Assembly: GCA_040391865.1 (NCBI GenBank)
Contig: JBEBWZ010000017.1
Location: 1-37,996, forward strand
DNA: 37,996 nt
From: Solimonas sp040391865
Lineage (GTDB): Bacteria > Pseudomonadota > Gammaproteobacteria > Nevskiales > Nevskiaceae
Direction of reading: 5' to 3'
The position numbers and the translations under genes are program-made. Shown here one piece after another: positions 23,955 to 32,286 of this stretch. The notes beneath the pieces were generated by a model. The model was given only the letters and a program-made list of their open reading frames with translations, was not told the DNA's origin and searched no databases. Position 1 is the first letter of the stretch; each line of letters begins with the position of its first letter.

Positions 23955-26321
23955 TCAGTAGAGATCTTCGAGATCGGCCTTGCCCGGATCTTCGCTGCCA
24001 AAGCCGACATCCGGCTCCGGCACCCGATCCTGCTGCACCGTTTCGAAGATCGCATCCGGATCGCCCGCGCTGGCCAGACGGCCGTTGTCGCGATTGATGC
24101 GGACATTGACCAGCCCCGGCGGTCGCGGCAGCGTCTCCTGCGGCACCCCTTTCAGGGCACTGCGCATGAAATCCATCCATACCGGCAGCGCCGCGCGCCC
24201 TCCGACCTCGCCGCGTCCCAGCGGGGTGGGCTGATCGAACCCGACCCAGCTGATCGCGACCAGCGATTTCTGGAACCCGTCGAACCAGGCATCGGTTTCA
24301 TCGTTGGTGGTCCCCGTCTTGCCCGACAGATCGTTGCGCCCCAGTGCCGCCAGCTTTGCGGCCGTGCCGCGCACGGTGACATCGTGCATCAGATCGTTGA
24401 TCAGCCAGACGATCTGCGGCTCGATTGCGCGGGGTGCCAACGTATCCGCCGTCACGGCAGGTTCGACCGCCTCGACGGACCCGGCCTCCGCGACACGCTG
24501 CTCCAGACATTCCGGGCAGGCCCGCTTCGGCACAGCCTTGAACAACACCGCGCCACTGCCATCACGCACTTCCTCGATGAACCAGGGGTCGATCACGAAG
24601 CCGCCGTTGGCGATCGTGGCGTAACCGCGCGCCAGTTCCAGCGGCGTATACACCGCGGTCCCCAGCGCCATGGTCAGATCGCGCGGCAGGCGCTCGCGGT
24701 CCAGGCCGAAGCGCGCAACATAGTCGCGGGTGTAATCGAGGCCGATCGCCTGCAGCAAGCGGATCGAGACCAGATTGCGCGACTGCACCAGGGCTTCGCG
24801 CAGGCGCATGGCGCCCTTGAAGTCGCCGCCGTAGTTTTCCGGGCGCCAGCCGGACCCCAGCGAACTGTCGTCGAACACCACCGGCGCATCGAGAATCACC
24901 GACGCCGGTGTGAACCCGAAGGCCAGGCCCGCGGCGTACAGGAACGGTTTGAATCCGGAACCGACCTGGCGCCGCGCCTGGGTCACGCGATTGAAGCGCC
25001 CGGCAAAAAAATCGAACCCGCCGATCAGCGCTTCGATCCCGCCATCGACCGGGTTCAGGGCCACGAACGCGCCCTGCACCTGCGGCAACTGCGCCAGCCG
25101 CCAGCGGTCGCCATGACGCCGGATGCGCACGATGTCACCGGCGACCAACGGTTTTTTCGGCGACAGGTTCGCCCAGTCAAAATCCTTCTTCTCCAGCAGC
25201 ACCAGGCCGTCACGGCTCAGCAGGCGCAGCTGCTCGGAGGTGGCGCTGACCACCGCGGCGGCCATCAGCTCGCCCACCGGTGGATAGGCATCCAAAGCGC
25301 GGCCCAGCTGACCGCGACCGTCGGCATCGGCCTGCAGCAGTGCGGCATCGAGTTGCGCTTCGGCGCCGCGCCAGCCATGACGCTCGTCGTAGTCCATCAG
25401 CGCCCCGCGCAGCGCATCGTTGGCCGCCTGCTGACGTTGCGAATCGATCGAGGTCACGACCGTGAAGCCACGGGTGTATGCGTCCTCGCCGTATTTGGCG
25501 TACAGCTCGGCACGCACCATCTCGGCAACGTAGTGCGCATCGACATCGACCTTGGCGCGATACGGCTGCACCGTCACCGGCTCGGCGCGCGCCGCCTCGT
25601 ACTCCAGTTCGGAAATATTGCCCAGCTCGCGCATCCGGCGCAGCACGTAGTCCCGGCGTTCTTTCGCACGCGCCGGACTGGCCACCGGATTGTCACGCGA
25701 CGGCGCCTTCGGCAAGCCGGCGATGACCGCCGCCTCGGAGAGGCTCAGCTCCCGCGCATCCTTGCCGAAATAGACCAGCGCCGCGGCACCGACGCCATAG
25801 GCACGCTCACCGAGAAAGATCTTGTTCAGATACAGCTCGAGAATTTCCGGCTTGCTCAGCTCATGCTCGATGCGCAGCGCGAGGATGATTTCCTTGAACT
25901 TGCGTGTGAACGTGCGCTCGCTCGACAGGAAGACGTTGCGCGCCAGCTGCATGGTGATGGTGCTGCCACCCTGCGCGCGCTCGCCGGACGCGGCAAGCTT
26001 GAGTGCGGCGCGAGTGATGCCCTGCCAGTCGACGCCCGGATGCTCGAAGAAGCGGCTATCCTCGGCGGCAAGAAACGCCTGCACCAGCTGTGGCGGAAAC
26101 TGATCGTAGGTCAGCAATGCGCGCCGTTCGGCGCCGAATTCGCCGATCAGCTTGCCGTCGCGACTGAGGATGCGCAGCGGCACCGACAACTGCAGTTCGC
26201 GCAGGCTGGCCACCGACGGCAACTCGCTTCCGTAGCGGACAACCGCCGCCCACAAGGTCGCTGCGCCGATCAGGATCAGCGCCAGAAGAGCTGCCAACGA
26301 CCACACCATCCAACGCTTCAT
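23955..26321 (-). CDS. mrcA: Penicillin-binding protein 1A, bifunctional transglycosylase/transpeptidase
   Basis: 788 aa from ATG at 26321 (MKRWMVWSL), with GGACGG upstream; a GTG ten codons earlier is possible. One N-terminal membrane anchor (VWSLAALLALILIGAATLW) is followed by the GT51 glycosyltransferase (catalytic Glu in AAEDSRFFEHPGVDW near 87, GGSTITMQLARN, KFKEIILALRIEHELSK, LYLNKIFLGERAYG), an OB-like domain, and the transpeptidase with SxxK in VGSGFKPF (Ser about 454), SRN in SRNLVSIRLL and KTGTT near 667. It polymerises and cross-links peptidoglycan in the periplasm. It is divergent from pilMNOPQ, the same arrangement as ponA/pilM in Pseudomonas, Xanthomonas and Neisseria. Confidence 0.97.
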   Translation of the reverse strand: MKRWMVWSLAALLALILIGAATLWAAVVRYGSELPSVASLRELQLSVPLRILSRDGKLIGEFGAERRALLTYDQFPPQLVQAFLAAEDSRFFEHPGVDWQGITRAALKLAASGERAQGGSTITMQLARNVFLSSERTFTRKFKEIILALRIEHELSKPEILELYLNKIFLGERAYGVGAAALVYFGKDARELSLSEAAVIAGLPKAPSRDNPVASPARAKERRDYVLRRMRELGNISELEYEAARAEPVTVQPYRAKVDVDAHYVAEMVRAELYAKYGEDAYTRGFTVVTSIDSQRQQAANDALRGALMDYDERHGWRGAEAQLDAALLQADADGRGQLGRALDAYPPVGELMAAAVVSATSEQLRLLSRDGLVLLEKKDFDWANLSPKKPLVAGDIVRIRRHGDRWRLAQLPQVQGAFVALNPVDGGIEALIGGFDFFAGRFNRVTQARRQVGSGFKPFLYAAGLAFGFTPASVILDAPVVFDDSSLGSGWRPENYGGDFKGAMRLREALVQSRNLVSIRLLQAIGLDYTRDYVARFGLDRERLPRDLTMALGTAVYTPLELARGYATIANGGFVIDPWFIEEVRDGSGAVLFKAVPKRACPECLEQRVAEAGSVEAVEPAVTADTLAPRAIEPQIVWLINDLMHDVTVRGTAAKLAALGRNDLSGKTGTTNDETDAWFDGFQKSLVAISWVGFDQPTPLGRGEVGGRAALPVWMDFMRSALKGVPQETLPRPPGLVNVRINRDNGRLASAGDPDAIFETVQQDRVPEPDVGFGSEDPGKADLEDLY

Positions 26322-26417
26322 ACCGTCCGTCCGGAAGCCCAACACGGGCACATAAACAAGAGAAAGATCAGAGCAATGTTTACAGCGCTATCAGGTAGTT
26401 GCCGTACGAAGTTCTAG

Positions 26418-26445
26418 TTGCGTGGCAAAACGTATACGTTATAGT
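26418..26445 (+). promoter_or_regulatory. Candidate sigma-70 promoter for the pilMNOPQ operon
   Basis: TTGCGT (26418-26423) and TATAGT (26440-26445) are 16 bp apart and lie 66 bp upstream of the pilM ATG in the mrcA/pilM divergent spacer. The spacer between the boxes holds a perfect 12-bp palindrome (26429-26440), which overlaps the first base of the -10 box. Confidence 0.5.
26429..26440. promoter_or_regulatory. 12-bp palindrome between -35 and -10 boxes, possible operator
   Basis: AACGTATACGTT is a perfect dyad positioned inside the candidate pilM promoter. A protein bound here would cover the promoter and could also influence mrcA, which starts 108 bp away on the other strand. I cannot assign a regulator. 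Confidence 0.4.
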
Positions 26446-26511
26446 ACGGCCTGATGCGGGTGGAGTCTTCGAAACCCGTGGGGGATTGTCAACGAAGCGG
26501 GGCGAGGCTTT

Positions 26512-27600
26512 ATGGCCACCATGCAGTCGCTGTTCGGCGGAGGGAGTCCGCATCTGATCGGCCTGGATATCAGTTCCAGTTCGGTCAAGCTGCTAGAGCT
26601 GTCACGGAAAGGAAGCAAATTTCACGTCGAATCTTACGCCGTGGAACCGCTGCCGCCCAATGCGGTGACCGACAAGCAGATCAATGAGCCGAAACTGGTG
26701 GCCGAGGCCATCGGTCGCGCCGTGAACCGGGCCGGCACCCGTACCCGTCAGGCGGCCGTGGCCGTGGCCGGTACCGCGGTGATCTCGAAAGTCATCGAGA
26801 TGCCGGCCTCGCTCTCCGAAGAGAACATGGAAGAGCAGATCCGGGCGGAAGCGGATCAGTACATCCCGTATCCGATCGACGAGGTCAACATCGACTTCGA
26901 AGTGATCGGCAAGAGTCCCAAGAATTCCGAGATGCTCGATGTGCTGCTGGCGGCCTGCCGCAAGGAGCAGGTCGAACATCGTTGCGCAGCCGTCGAGCTC
27001 GCCGGCCTGACGGCCAAGGTCGTGGACATCGAGTCCTACGCCCTGGAGAACGCTACCCAATTCCTGCATCACCAGATGCCCGATGGCGGTCGCAACAAGA
27101 CCATCGCGCTGATCGACATGGGCGCCAACACCACCTCGGTGTTGATCCTGCACAACCTCGAAACGATCTACACCCGCGACCAGAATTTCGGCGGCCGCCA
27201 GCTGACCGAGGAGATCATGCGCCACTACGGCATGACCTTCGAGGAAGCCGGCAAGGCCAAGCGCACCGGCACCCTGCCGGACGACTATTCCACCGAAGTG
27301 CTGGCGCATTTCGTTGCCGACATGGCACAGCAGATCGACCGCTCGCTGCAGTTCTTCTTCTCGGCGGTCACGCAGTACAGCAGCATCGACCAGATCATTC
27401 TGGCCGGCGGCTGTGCGCATATTCCCGGCGTCGACCACAGCATCCAGGAACGCTTGCAGGTGCCCACAGTCGTGGCGCGCCCGTTCGCCGGCATGAGTGT
27501 GTCGTCACGCGCCAAGCCGGCCAACCTGGCCAAGGACGAGGCATCGCTGCTGATCGCCTGCGGACTCGCCTATCGCGCGTTCGATGAGGTGAAGCCGTGA
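26512..27600 (+). CDS. pilM: Type IV pilus inner-membrane platform protein PilM
   Basis: 362 aa, cytoplasmic, actin/FtsA-like ATP-binding fold. The start MATMQSLFGGGSPHLIGLDISSSSVKLLELS contains the phosphate-1 loop; further nucleotide motifs are IALIDMGANTTSVLIL (about 198-213) and QIILAGGCAHIPGVD (about 296-310). PilM binds the short cytoplasmic N-terminus of PilN and links the PilNOP alignment complex to the motor. It is the first gene of pilMNOPQ; the stop overlaps pilN by 4 nt (GTGA). Confidence 0.97.
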   Translation: MATMQSLFGGGSPHLIGLDISSSSVKLLELSRKGSKFHVESYAVEPLPPNAVTDKQINEPKLVAEAIGRAVNRAGTRTRQAAVAVAGTAVISKVIEMPASLSEENMEEQIRAEADQYIPYPIDEVNIDFEVIGKSPKNSEMLDVLLAACRKEQVEHRCAAVELAGLTAKVVDIESYALENATQFLHHQMPDGGRNKTIALIDMGANTTSVLILHNLETIYTRDQNFGGRQLTEEIMRHYGMTFEEAGKAKRTGTLPDDYSTEVLAHFVADMAQQIDRSLQFFFSAVTQYSSIDQIILAGGCAHIPGVDHSIQERLQVPTVVARPFAGMSVSSRAKPANLAKDEASLLIACGLAYRAFDEVKP

Positions 27601-28199
27601 CCACCCACATCAACCTGCGGGACTGGCGCCAGGAGCGGCGGAAAAAGCGCAAGGAACGCTTCGCGGCTTCGATGGGGCTGGGCGTTCTGGTGGCGGCGGT
27701 GGTCGTCGGCATTGCCTACATGGCGGTCGACAGCCAGCTCAACAACCAGAACGCGCGCAATACCTACCTGCGCCAGCAGATCCAGGAAATGGATCAGAAG
27801 ATCAAGGAAATCCAGGAGCTGGAGCGCGTGCGCTCGAACCTGCTGGCCCGCATGCGGGTGATCGAATCGCTGCAGGCCAGCCGCTCGGCCGGCGTCCATT
27901 TCTTCGACGAGATCGTGAATACGCTGCCCGAAGGCGTCAACATCACCTCGCTGAAGCAGGCGGGGCCGATGGTGACCATCGACGGCGTTGCCGATTCCAA
28001 TGGCCGCATCTCGACCTACATGAAGAATCTGGATGCCTCCATCTGGTTCGAGAATCCGCGCCTGGTGGTGATCAAGAGCAATGAGAAGGATCGTCGGCGC
28101 AAGTCCGAGTTCCAGCTCCAGGTGAAAACGCTGACCAAGCCGAAGTCCGCAACCGGTACCGCCGACAGCGACGACAGCGAGCAGGGGGTGATCGAGTGA
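27597..28199 (+). CDS. pilN: Type IV pilus assembly protein PilN
   Basis: 200 aa from GTG at 27597, overlapping the pilM stop. The cytoplasmic start THINLRDWRQERRKKRKERF contains the conserved INL(R/L)xWR motif that docks on PilM. One membrane helix (GLGVLVAAVVVGIAYMAV) is followed by a periplasmic coiled coil (QQIQEMDQKIKEIQELERVR) and a ferredoxin-like domain (GVHFFDEIVNTLPEGVNITSL). The Ser/Asp tail after residue 185 is not conserved. It pairs with PilO and overlaps it by 4 nt. Confidence 0.96.
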   Translation: MTTHINLRDWRQERRKKRKERFAASMGLGVLVAAVVVGIAYMAVDSQLNNQNARNTYLRQQIQEMDQKIKEIQELERVRSNLLARMRVIESLQASRSAGVHFFDEIVNTLPEGVNITSLKQAGPMVTIDGVADSNGRISTYMKNLDASIWFENPRLVVIKSNEKDRRRKSEFQLQVKTLTKPKSATGTADSDDSEQGVIE

Positions 28200-28852
28200 A
28201 GGCCCAGGAGATCATCCAGCAGCTCAACTCGCTGGACATGCAGAACCCCGGCGCGTGGCCGCCGTGGGTCCGCGTCGGCGCGGTGATTCTGACCGGCGTC
28301 GTGCTGGTGGCCGCCGGCATCTGGTTCGCGGTCAAGCCGGTCTACGAGGAACTGCAGACCGCAAAGGCGGGCGAAACCAGCCTGCGCGATGAGTTCGAGA
28401 AGAAGCAGAAGAAAGTCGCGGCACTGGATGCGTACCGTGAGCAGTTGGCCGAAATGGAAAAATCCTTCGGTGCGATGCTGCGGCAGCTGCCGAGCAAGGC
28501 CGAGGTCGCCAATCTGCTGAACGATATTTCGCAGACGCGCGTCGCCAGCAGTCTGGAAGAGGAACTGTTCCAGCCTCAGGGCGAAGTGCCGAAGGATTTC
28601 TACGCCGAAATCCCGAACCGCATCACCGTGACCGGCACCTATCACGAGATGGCGAGCTTCGTCAGCAACATTGCGGCCCTGCCGCGCATCGTGACCATCG
28701 ATAACGTGGAAATCCGCAGCGCGGGCGGCAGCAAAAACAAGTCCGACACGCTGCTGCGGATGACTGGCACGGCAAAAACCTATCGTTATCTCGACGACGA
28801 CGAGATGCCGGCCAAGAAACCGGCAGGCAAGGCGGGAGGCAAGAAACGATGA
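28196..28852 (+). CDS. pilO: Type IV pilus assembly protein PilO
   Basis: 218 aa from GTG at 28196 (GTGA overlap with pilN). The cytoplasmic N-terminus KAQEIIQQLNSLDMQNPGAWPPW leads into one membrane helix (VGAVILTGVVLVAAGIWFAV), a periplasmic coiled coil (ELQTAKAGETSLRDEFEKKQ) and a ferredoxin-like domain (LFQPQGEVPKDFYAEIPNRI, TGTYHEMASFVSNIAALPRI). It forms the heterodimer with PilN and contacts PilP. The C-terminus is Lys/Gly-rich. Confidence 0.96.
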   Translation: MKAQEIIQQLNSLDMQNPGAWPPWVRVGAVILTGVVLVAAGIWFAVKPVYEELQTAKAGETSLRDEFEKKQKKVAALDAYREQLAEMEKSFGAMLRQLPSKAEVANLLNDISQTRVASSLEEELFQPQGEVPKDFYAEIPNRITVTGTYHEMASFVSNIAALPRIVTIDNVEIRSAGGSKNKSDTLLRMTGTAKTYRYLDDDEMPAKKPAGKAGGKKR

Positions 28853-29361
28853 GCGCCGCCCGCACCTTACTTGGCGTAGCGATGGCCTGCCTGCTGCTGG
28901 CCGGCTGCGACTCGGACATGTCGGACCTCGAAAGCTATGTGGCGGAGATCAAGTCCCGCCGCTCGACCGCGATCGAGCCGATCCCGCAGCTGAAGCAGTA
29001 CGAAGCCTATGTCTACGAGATCGGCGATCGCCGCGATCCGTTCACACGCGTCGATCCGCAGCAGGCGGCCCCGATCAACAGCGGCCCCGGTCCCGACCTC
29101 AACCGCAATCGCGAACCGCTGGAGGAATTCCCGATCGACGCCTTGCGCATGGTCGGAACCATCAGCACCCCGAAGGGCGTGTTCGCGCTGGTGAAGGCGC
29201 CGGACAACGTCATTCATCGGGTCACGATCAAGGATCACCTGGGCCAGAACTACGGCCAGATCACCGCGATCAACGAATCAGAAATTAGCTTGCTGGAACT
29301 GGTGCCGGATGGTTTTGGCGCCTGGGTGCAGCGGCCGGCCAGCCTCGCGCTCACCCAATAA
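28849..29361 (+). CDS. pilP: Type IV pilus lipoprotein PilP
   Basis: 170 aa. The lipoprotein signal MSAARTLLGVAMACLLLAGC has the lipobox LAGC with the lipidated Cys at 20. A flexible N-terminal part (SDLESYVAEIKSRRS), which in relatives binds PilN/PilO, precedes the beta-rich HR domain (YVYEIGDRRDPFTRV, FPIDALRMVGTIS, HRVTIKDHLGQNYGQI) that docks on PilQ. The ATG overlaps the pilO stop (ATGA). Confidence 0.96.
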   Translation: MSAARTLLGVAMACLLLAGCDSDMSDLESYVAEIKSRRSTAIEPIPQLKQYEAYVYEIGDRRDPFTRVDPQQAAPINSGPGPDLNRNREPLEEFPIDALRMVGTISTPKGVFALVKAPDNVIHRVTIKDHLGQNYGQITAINESEISLLELVPDGFGAWVQRPASLALTQ

Positions 29362-29380
29362 GCATCAGGGAGTGAACACC

Positions 29381-31471
29381 ATGTCGAACCTCACCCACGC
29401 GATCCGCGGGAAACTGAAGCTGGCCCTGGGCCTGCTGTTCCTGACGCTGGGCGCCGCCCACGCTCAGGATTCCGGCCGCGCGCTGCAAAGCCTGGATTTT
29501 GTCGCGCTCGAAGGCAATCGTGTCCTAGTCACCTTGACGCTGTCGGAGGCCGCGCCCGAGCCGGTCGTGTTTACCATCGACAAGCCCGCGCGGCTGTCGC
29601 TGGACCTGCCCGACACCCGTGTCGCGCTGGCCGAGCGCTTCAAGAAGATCAACATCGGCAACGCTCGCTCGATCGCCGCGGTCGAGGCCAAGGGCCGCAC
29701 CCGTGTGGTGGTCGAACTGGGCGAGACCGCGCCGTACAGCGTGCGCCTCGATGGCAACAAGGTTTATCTGCACCTCGACAACACGGCACCGGCACTGGCT
29801 GCCAACGCCGCGCCCACTACGTCAGCGCAGACCAGCGGCCGCGCCGCAGGCAGCGTGCAGAACGTCGACTTCCGCCGCGGCGAAAAGGGCGAAGGCCGCG
29901 TGGTGATCCGTCTCAGCGACCCGCGCGCGACGGTCGATGTCCGCGAGGAAGGCGGGCAGATCATCGCCACGCTGAAGAACATGGCGGTGGCGCCGAATCT
30001 CGAGCGCCGTCTGGACGTGCTGGATTTCGCCACACCGGTGAAGTTCGTCGATATCCGCCGCGACGGCATCAACAGCCAGATCGTGGTCACGCCGGTGGCC
30101 GGCATGGCCTTTGAACAGGCCGCCTACCAGTCCGGGGAGCAGTTCACGCTGGAACTGCAGCCGATGACGGCGGAAAAGATCGAGGAGCGCAAGCGCAACG
30201 AGCCGCAATACACCGGTGAACGCATCAGCCTGTCGTTCCAGAGCGTCGATATCCGCTCACTGCTGCAGATCATCGCCGACGTCGCCAGCACCAACATGGT
30301 GATCAGCGATTCGGTGCAGGGTCAGATCGCGATGCGCCTGCAGAACGTGCCCTGGGATCAGGCTCTGGACATCATCCTCAAGACCAAGGGTCTGGGCATG
30401 CGCCAGCAGGGCAACGTGATGCTGGTGGCTCCGGTCGAGGAACTGGCACAGCGCGAAAAGCTGGAACTGGAATCCGAGAAACAGAAGAAGGAACTGGCGC
30501 CGCTGCGCTCTGAGATCATCCAGGTCAATTACGCCAAGGCCACCGATATCCGTGCGCTGCTGGCTTCGGAAAGCACCTCGATGCTCAGCGAGCGCGGTCG
30601 CATCAGTGTCGACGAGCGCACCAATACCCTGCTGATTCTCGAAACCCGCGAGCGCATCGCCGAGATCCGCGGCCTGGTCTCGCGTCTCGACATTCCGGTG
30701 CGTCAGGTGCTGATCGAGTCGCGCATCGTGATCGCCAACGAGGATTTCGCACGCGAACTCGGCACCCGTTTTGGCGTCAGCACCATCGGCACCATCGGCA
30801 ATGCCACGGTCGGCCAGTCCGGCAGCAACGCCGGCTCGCGCGATGTGCTCGCCGGCAACCTGCCGTCGCTGAACGATTCCTACGCCGTCAACCTGCCGGG
30901 CACTGCGGGTGCACCCAGCCTGGGCTGGAGCATCCTTGGCAGCAACTTCCTGATCGACCTGGAACTGAGCGCCCTGCAGAGCGAAGGCCGCGGCGAAGTC
31001 ATCTCGACACCACGCGTGGTCACCGCCAACGGCAAGCAGGCGACGATCGAACAGGGTCGTGAAATCCCCTATCAGTCGTCCAGCGGCAACAGCGGTACAC
31101 AGACGCAGTTCAAGAAGGCGGTGCTGTCACTGATCGTCACCCCGCAGATCACCCCGGACAACCGCGTGGTCATGGACCTCGGCGTCACCAACGACAGCCA
31201 GGGTGAGAACGTCGCCACCGGCGTCGGCCAGGCACCGGCCATCGATACCCGCCGCCTCGATACGCAGGTGCTGATCCGCAGCGGCGAGACCGTAGTCCTC
31301 GGCGGTGTATTCCAGCAGGAAAACCGCAACTCGACGGGCAAGGTGCCGTTCCTGGGCGATATCCCGTTGCTCGGCAACCTGTTCCGCAACAGCACGCGCT
31401 CCGACACCAAGCGCGAACTGCTGATCTTCGTGACGCCGAAGGTCCTGCAGGAAGGTCTCAAGGTCAATTGA
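29381..31471 (+). CDS. pilQ: Type IV pilus outer-membrane secretin PilQ
   Basis: 696 aa from ATG at 29381, with AGGGAGTG upstream; the open frame before it lies inside pilP. Signal peptide about 1-28 (KLALGLLFLTLGAAHA), two AMIN peptidoglycan-binding domains about 35-120 and 155-260, an STN/N0 domain about 281-340 (ISLSFQSVDIRSLLQIIADV, VPWDQALDIILKTKGL), an N1 domain about 376-450, and the secretin channel about 490-690 (GEVISTPRVVTANGKQATIE, VTPQITPDNRVVMDLGVTN, LLGNLFRNSTRSDTKREL, LLIFVTPKVL). It forms the gated multimeric ring through which the pilus, and incoming DNA in competent species, pass. It is the last gene of pilMNOPQ. Confidence 0.98.
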   Translation: MSNLTHAIRGKLKLALGLLFLTLGAAHAQDSGRALQSLDFVALEGNRVLVTLTLSEAAPEPVVFTIDKPARLSLDLPDTRVALAERFKKINIGNARSIAAVEAKGRTRVVVELGETAPYSVRLDGNKVYLHLDNTAPALAANAAPTTSAQTSGRAAGSVQNVDFRRGEKGEGRVVIRLSDPRATVDVREEGGQIIATLKNMAVAPNLERRLDVLDFATPVKFVDIRRDGINSQIVVTPVAGMAFEQAAYQSGEQFTLELQPMTAEKIEERKRNEPQYTGERISLSFQSVDIRSLLQIIADVASTNMVISDSVQGQIAMRLQNVPWDQALDIILKTKGLGMRQQGNVMLVAPVEELAQREKLELESEKQKKELAPLRSEIIQVNYAKATDIRALLASESTSMLSERGRISVDERTNTLLILETRERIAEIRGLVSRLDIPVRQVLIESRIVIANEDFARELGTRFGVSTIGTIGNATVGQSGSNAGSRDVLAGNLPSLNDSYAVNLPGTAGAPSLGWSILGSNFLIDLELSALQSEGRGEVISTPRVVTANGKQATIEQGREIPYQSSSGNSGTQTQFKKAVLSLIVTPQITPDNRVVMDLGVTNDSQGENVATGVGQAPAIDTRRLDTQVLIRSGETVVLGGVFQQENRNSTGKVPFLGDIPLLGNLFRNSTRSDTKRELLIFVTPKVLQEGLKVN

Positions 31472-31485
31472 CCTGCTGAATCGTA

Positions 31486-31509
31486 CTCGGGGGCCGCAAG
31501 GCCCTCGAG
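31486..31509 (+). terminator. Strong hairpin between pilQ and aroK
   Basis: CTCGGGGGCC (31486-31495) pairs with GGCCCTCGAG (31500-31509) around GCAA, one mismatch in ten. It lies 15 bp past the pilQ stop. No U-run follows, so full termination is doubtful; partial attenuation of read-through into aroK or 3'-end protection of pilQ mRNA is more likely. Confidence 0.5.
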
Positions 31510-31549
31510 CCATTTCCCGGCTTGGGTTCACGGCCTTTTGGGAACTTGA

Positions 31550-32077
31550 ATGGCCTCCAATATTTTTCTGGTGGGCCCGATGGGCGCAGGCAAGACCACC
31601 ATCGGCCGCCGTCTGGCGGAAACCCGCGGCATGGATTTTCTCGACAGCGATCAGGAAATCGAGTCGCGCACCGGCGTCGACATCCCGTACATCTTCGAGA
31701 AGGAAGGCGAAGCCGGTTTCCGCAAGCGCGAGAAGCAGATGATCGCGGAGTTGTCGGCGCGATCGAATCTGGTGATGGCGACCGGCGGCGGCGCGATCCT
31801 CGATGCCGAGAGTCGCAAGCTGCTGTCGGCGCGCGGCGTCGTCATCTATCTGCACGCGACCATCGAGCAACAGCTGACGCGCACCGCACGTGCCGACAAC
31901 CGCCCGCTGCTGCAGAACGTCGGTGACCGCCGCGAAGTGCTCGAACGCCTGTTCGAACAGCGCGATCCGCTGTACCGCGAAGTGGCCGATCTGGTGCTGG
32001 CGACCGATGGTCGCAATGCCAAGCTGCTGATCAACGAGATCGAGGATTATCTCGGCCGTCCGGCGACGCGATTCTAG
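31550..32077 (+). CDS. aroK: Shikimate kinase
   Basis: 175 aa. Phosphorylates shikimate with ATP in aromatic amino acid synthesis. The P-loop GPMGAGKTTIGRRLA (9-23), the shikimate-binding DSDQEIESRTG (DxD, about 32-42) with FRKREKQMI, the Walker-B-like ATGGGAILD (about 82-90) and the lid Arg in ADNRPLLQ are all present. The gene order pilQ-aroK-aroB is widely conserved in gammaproteobacteria and agrees with the identification as aroK rather than aroL. Confidence 0.97.
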   Translation: MASNIFLVGPMGAGKTTIGRRLAETRGMDFLDSDQEIESRTGVDIPYIFEKEGEAGFRKREKQMIAELSARSNLVMATGGGAILDAESRKLLSARGVVIYLHATIEQQLTRTARADNRPLLQNVGDRREVLERLFEQRDPLYREVADLVLATDGRNAKLLINEIEDYLGRPATRF

Positions 32078-32286
32078 AACCGGCAGCCGCTTCTGCTACG
32101 ATGCCGCGGCCTGTGCCGGACCGTTGCGATCATCTGGTTCCGCTACGGGCCGCAGTCTCGATGGAGTTTCACCCCTCACACCTGAATGACCGGGGTGAGC
32201 GAGTCGATTCCGGCACCCCGATGCCAGCCAGGCATCCTGCGGCGGCAGCCATCGCTAGCTCATCCGGCAACAATGCAGACCGCCTC
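32078..32286 (+). other. Unusually long aroK-aroB spacer
   Basis: 209 bp lie between aroK and the aroB start, although these genes are often close. The aroB frame is open back to 32101 and includes upstream ATGs at 32101, 32161 and 32221, but the residues it would add are low-complexity (Pro/Ala/Ser/Arg) and not AroB-like, and none has a good ribosome-binding site. A hairpin of about 8 bp can form between CTCACACC near 32177 and GGGGTGAG near 32193. I see no recognisable riboswitch. Confidence 0.4.

Noticed and set aside
24384..26417. 677-codon open frame on the plus strand opposite mrcA
   Set aside because: Arg/His/Gln-rich antisense shadow; the minus-strand PBP1A has all catalytic motifs.
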